Source of the DNA: Bacillota bacterium | Lineage (GTDB): Bacteria > Bacillota > Clostridia > Christensenellales > Aristaeellaceae | Direction: 5' to 3' | DNA length: 34,583 nucleotides | Assembly (NCBI GenBank): GCA_023443705.1 | Contig: JAEZTD010000050.1 | Location: 1-34,583, forward strand | Part shown: positions 32,338 through 34,583 of the stretch, in pieces | How positions within the stretch are numbered: the stretch's first letter is position 1 | Layout: each line of letters begins with the position of its first letter | Notes under the pieces: model-generated | Told to the model about the DNA's origin: nothing | Database searches by the model: none | The model's input: the letters and a program-made list of their open reading frames with translations, nothing else | Position numbers and translations under genes: made by a program

Positions 32338-34131
32338 TTAGGGGTTGACCAGTTCCACCTCATAGAGCGCCGCGATGCCGTAGCCATCGGTGCAGTCCGA
32401 CGGCGGGATGTTGCGGCCATCCTCGGAATCGGGGAAGTTGGTCCAGACGGACTCATTGACCGCGTGGAACTTGTCCGGGCGGTACATGAGGGAGAAGGAG
32501 GGCACCTCGGTCAGGTAGATCTTGACGGCCTCGGTGTACAGAGCCTTCAGCTCGGCCGCGTCGGTGGTCGTCGGGATGACCTTGATGATCTCGTCGACCC
32601 GGTCGTTGGCGAAGTGGCCCCAGTTGCCCGCCCAGTTGCTCTCGACGCCGTTGTATTCGCTGGACATCAGGAAGCGCACGCGGCTCCAGGGCTGCGCCGG
32701 GGTGGCCGATTCGGTCCACATCATGAAGATGTCATAGTCGGTCTGCTTGGCGGAGGTGACGACGGTCTGGTACACGCTCCACTCGGGGAACTCGGTGGTC
32801 AGCTCGATGCCGATTTCCTTGCCGGCGGCGGCGACGATCTCCATCGCGGCCATCCAGTCGGTCCAGCCGTTCGGGCAGCAGGCGGTGAAGGCCAGCTTCT
32901 CGCCGTTGAGTTCGCGCCAGCCGTCGCCGTCGGAGTCCACGATGCCCGCATCGTCCAGAAGCTTGTTGGCGCCTTCGATGTCCTTGCCGATCCACTGCAG
33001 ATCTTTCACCGCGTCGTGGTCATAGGCGGCCTGCTCGCCGGGGGTGGGGTTCATGAGGGAGCGCGGCACGTCCGCAAAGGTCGGGCTCTGGCCGGTCATT
33101 GCGTTCTGGTTGATGGCGTCGTAGTCCACCGCCATCGCGATGGCCTTGCGGATCGCCACGTTCTGAAGCGCCGGGATGTCCAGGTTGAACCAGGCGGTGG
33201 GCATGTTGACGCAGATGCCCCAGGGCGCCTCGTCCATGTAGGTGGAGATCGGGAGGCCGTCCTTCAGCCACAGATCCTGGATGTTGGCGATGAACTGCTG
33301 GTTGACGTCGATCTCGCCGGCCTTAAAGGCGGTTTCGGCGGCGGGGTTGTCGGCGTAGATGGTGTGGGCGATGTACTTGGGCACCGGGAGCTTGCCCCAC
33401 ATGGAGGCATCCTGGCCCCAATAGTTGTCGTCGCGGATGAGGACGACCTTCTGGTCGTCGGCATAGTACTTGGTGTAGGGGCCGGACCAGACGACGTCGT
33501 CCGCCGGATCCTGCTTCATGGCGGTGGCGTCGCCGCCGGTGCGCGCTTCCAGCTTCTCGATCCAGGCCTTCTGCACGATGTACATGTCCTCAAGGAAGCA
33601 AATCAGCTGCAGCGGGTTGACCGCAACGCCGCTGTCCGTCAGCTTGGCCTTGATGGTGAAGGTCTTCTCGTCCACCGGCACGATGGCCTCAATGAAGGGC
33701 TTGTAGGTGTTGCCGCGGGTGTTGCCGATCTTGATGCCGGTCTCGAGCGTGTACGCCACGTCGGCGGAGGTGATCGGCGTGCCGTCGGACCACTTGGCGG
33801 CGGGCTTGATCTTGACGGTCATCTCGGTCATGGCGTCGTTCCACTGATAGTCGCCATCCGCGATGAGGGGCGTCAGCGAGCCGTCCAGCATGTTGTACAT
33901 GTAGAGCGTCTCGAACATGATGATGCGGCTGCCGCTGACCGACTGGGTGACGGCCATGGCGTTGTTCATGTCGTCGGACAGCGGGTTCCAGCCGTTGACC
34001 GAGCCCCACTGCTGGCCGCCGAAGTACATCGTCTCGTTGCGGGGAAGTTCCGCAACCGTCTGGGCGCTGGCAATCATCGGCAGCGCCAGCATCAGCGCAA
34101 GCAGGAGTCCAAGGAGTCTACGTGTTTTCAT
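32338..34131 (-). CDS. Extracellular solute-binding protein, family 5 (DppA-like)
   Basis: 597 residues from ATG 34131, with GGAGGG at 34146-34141; the longer in-frame extension is non-coding leader. It captures the substrate outside the cell and hands it to the permeases. Residues 1-23 are a Sec signal peptide with cleavage after MIASA, and there is no lipobox cysteine. The mature protein shows SBP family 5 features: ETLYMYNMLDGSLTPLIADG, AAKWSDGTPITSADVAYTLE, RKAIAMAVDYDAINQ, a DSDGDGWRE segment resembling a calcium loop, and VPSFSLMYRPDKFHAVNE near the end. Family 5 proteins bind peptides but also oligosaccharides. The adjacent GH3 gene favours a sugar, as an inference. First gene of the operon. 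Confidence 0.93.
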   Translation of the reverse strand: MKTRRLLGLLLALMLALPMIASAQTVAELPRNETMYFGGQQWGSVNGWNPLSDDMNNAMAVTQSVSGSRIIMFETLYMYNMLDGSLTPLIADGDYQWNDAMTEMTVKIKPAAKWSDGTPITSADVAYTLETGIKIGNTRGNTYKPFIEAIVPVDEKTFTIKAKLTDSGVAVNPLQLICFLEDMYIVQKAWIEKLEARTGGDATAMKQDPADDVVWSGPYTKYYADDQKVVLIRDDNYWGQDASMWGKLPVPKYIAHTIYADNPAAETAFKAGEIDVNQQFIANIQDLWLKDGLPISTYMDEAPWGICVNMPTAWFNLDIPALQNVAIRKAIAMAVDYDAINQNAMTGQSPTFADVPRSLMNPTPGEQAAYDHDAVKDLQWIGKDIEGANKLLDDAGIVDSDGDGWRELNGEKLAFTACCPNGWTDWMAAMEIVAAAGKEIGIELTTEFPEWSVYQTVVTSAKQTDYDIFMMWTESATPAQPWSRVRFLMSSEYNGVESNWAGNWGHFANDRVDEIIKVIPTTTDAAELKALYTEAVKIYLTEVPSFSLMYRPDKFHAVNESVWTNFPDSEDGRNIPPSDCTDGYGIAALYEVELVNP

Positions 34132-34361
34132 GATCCAATCCCTCCATAAAGATGATCGATATGGCATGAGGCCATGGAACCCGAATTCATCGCGCCTGTC
34201 CGCCGGATTCTGGCGGCTGCGCCGTGTGGAGTGGGACTGCAGAACCGAAACCGTTTTCGATCTTGCGCTAAAAAAAGTGCTGCGCACCATCGCGCCGGGC
34301 TTTTCTATCAAAAAACCGGTTGTGGAGTAGGGGCTAGCAATCCTGCTCTGGGCGGTGAATC

Positions 34362-34382
34362 TAAACGACTCGGAATCGTTTA
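34362..34382 (-). promoter_or_regulatory. Inverted repeat over the dpp transcription start, candidate operator
   Basis: TAAACGA (34362-34368), seven bases, TCGTTTA (34376-34382): seven perfect pairs. It begins five bases downstream of the -10 element and covers the predicted start near 34380. A repressor bound here would block initiation. The regulator family cannot be named, and the repeat could alternatively be a 5'-end mRNA hairpin. Confidence 0.5.
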
Positions 34383-34386
34383 CGTT

Positions 34387-34416
34387 ATTATAACCTGAAC
34401 GCGTATGCTCTGTCAA
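34387..34416 (-). promoter_or_regulatory. Sigma-70 promoter for the dpp-GH3 operon
   Basis: Minus-strand TTGACA (34416-34411), an 18-base spacer and TATAAT (34392-34387): both hexamers are full consensus. Confidence 0.85.
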
Positions 34417-34480
34417 CGATTTTCACCAATACGGAAGAAGTTTTTTTGACTTAATAATTATACTTACTAAAGAATGCGGA

Positions 34481-34502
34481 GGGGCGGCCCTCAAACCGCC
34501 CC
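34481..34502. terminator. GC hairpin at the right edge, possible plus-strand terminator
   Basis: GGGGCGG (34481-34487) pairs with CCGCCCC (34496-34502); on the plus strand a TTTTT occurs about 12 bases later, too far for a standard terminator. No plus-strand gene precedes it in the window. Confidence 0.3.
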
Positions 34503-34583
34503 GTGATCAAATTTTTGGAACGCACGCGAAAAGGAGTTCCACCGTTTTCGAAGCTATGGATGGATTTTCGTAAAATCCATGTA

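Larger units (their letters stand above)
34132..34583. other. Upstream region and leader of the dpp operon
   Basis: 452 bases with no gene seen. From right to left on the minus strand it holds an AT-rich stretch, a GGGGCGG/CCGCCCC hairpin (34481-34502), the dpp promoter (34387-34416), an inverted repeat at the predicted start site, and a leader of about 250 bases. The leader has a GTGC-gca-GCAC mini-hairpin followed by seven T (about 34262-34280), which could be an attenuator. At the window edge is a perfect ATGGATTTT-cgt-AAAATCCAT hairpin (34560-34580). Confidence 0.55.

Noticed and set aside
32281..34149. 622-codon plus-strand open frame opposite the binding-protein gene
   Set aside because: Val/Gly/His-rich shadow without domain motifs; the opposite strand has signal peptide, ribosome binding site and SBP family 5 motifs.

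Overview
The window is a chromosomal segment of a GC-rich bacterium of the Clostridia (Bacillota) type. No taxon below class can be fixed from sequence alone. The assignment rests on gene order: prmA-rsmE-mtaB-HIT-rpsU and rho-rpmE-DUF1385-prmC-prfA-tsaC-ywlE are Firmicutes arrangements. It is supported by strong GGAGG-type ribosome binding sites, frequent TTG/GTG starts, and an AddA-type rather than RecBCD-type recombination nuclease.

Layout. 1-413: 3' end of a tatD gene. 414-746: non-coding, with the first copy of an imperfect two-hairpin repeat and a near-consensus promoter. 747-6855: a PHP-domain hydrolase, two overlapping GNAT acetyltransferases, then the translation/RNA-modification block prmA, rsmE, mtaB, HIT, rpsU. 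6964-10714: a Trm11-like methyltransferase, an unusually long rho with a disordered heptapeptide-repeat region, and rpmE. 10715-11139: a non-coding stretch with nested inverted repeats that form a clean three-way junction. 11140-15829: a tightly overlapping run DUF1385-prmC-prfA-tsaC-ywlE-TSCPD protein. 15907-20441 (minus strand): addA and a PfkB sugar kinase, with the second repeat copy between them. 20662-22665: a secreted Big2/caspase-like protein behind a perfect sigma-70 consensus promoter. 22720-22935 (minus): a rod-shaped RNA gene with consensus promoter and terminator, best read as 6S RNA. 23175-24776: an FGGY sugar kinase. 24854-25627 (minus): a UlaG-like metallo-beta-lactamase-fold hydrolase. 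25803-34131 (minus): a Dpp/Opp-class ABC importer (binding protein, two permeases, two ATPases) followed by a GH3 beta-glycosidase, behind a TTGACA/TATAAT promoter with an inverted repeat over the predicted start site.

How the genes work together. The left half is housekeeping: ribosomal protein and release-factor methylation (PrmA, PrmC), rRNA/tRNA modification (RsmE, MtaB, TsaC), release factor 1, ribosomal proteins S21 and L31, and Rho. The right half is carbohydrate use: the importer plus cytoplasmic GH3 enzyme form a plausible uptake-and-cleavage unit for a beta-linked oligosaccharide or glycoside, with two sugar kinases and a sugar-phosphate-lactonase-like enzyme nearby but in separate transcription units. 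No transposase, phage gene, CRISPR array, tRNA or rRNA was seen.

Most worth a second look: the candidate 6S RNA, the three-way-junction region upstream of DUF1385, the two-copy covarying repeat, the disordered Rho insertion, the secreted caspase-like protein, and a binding protein without a lipobox.
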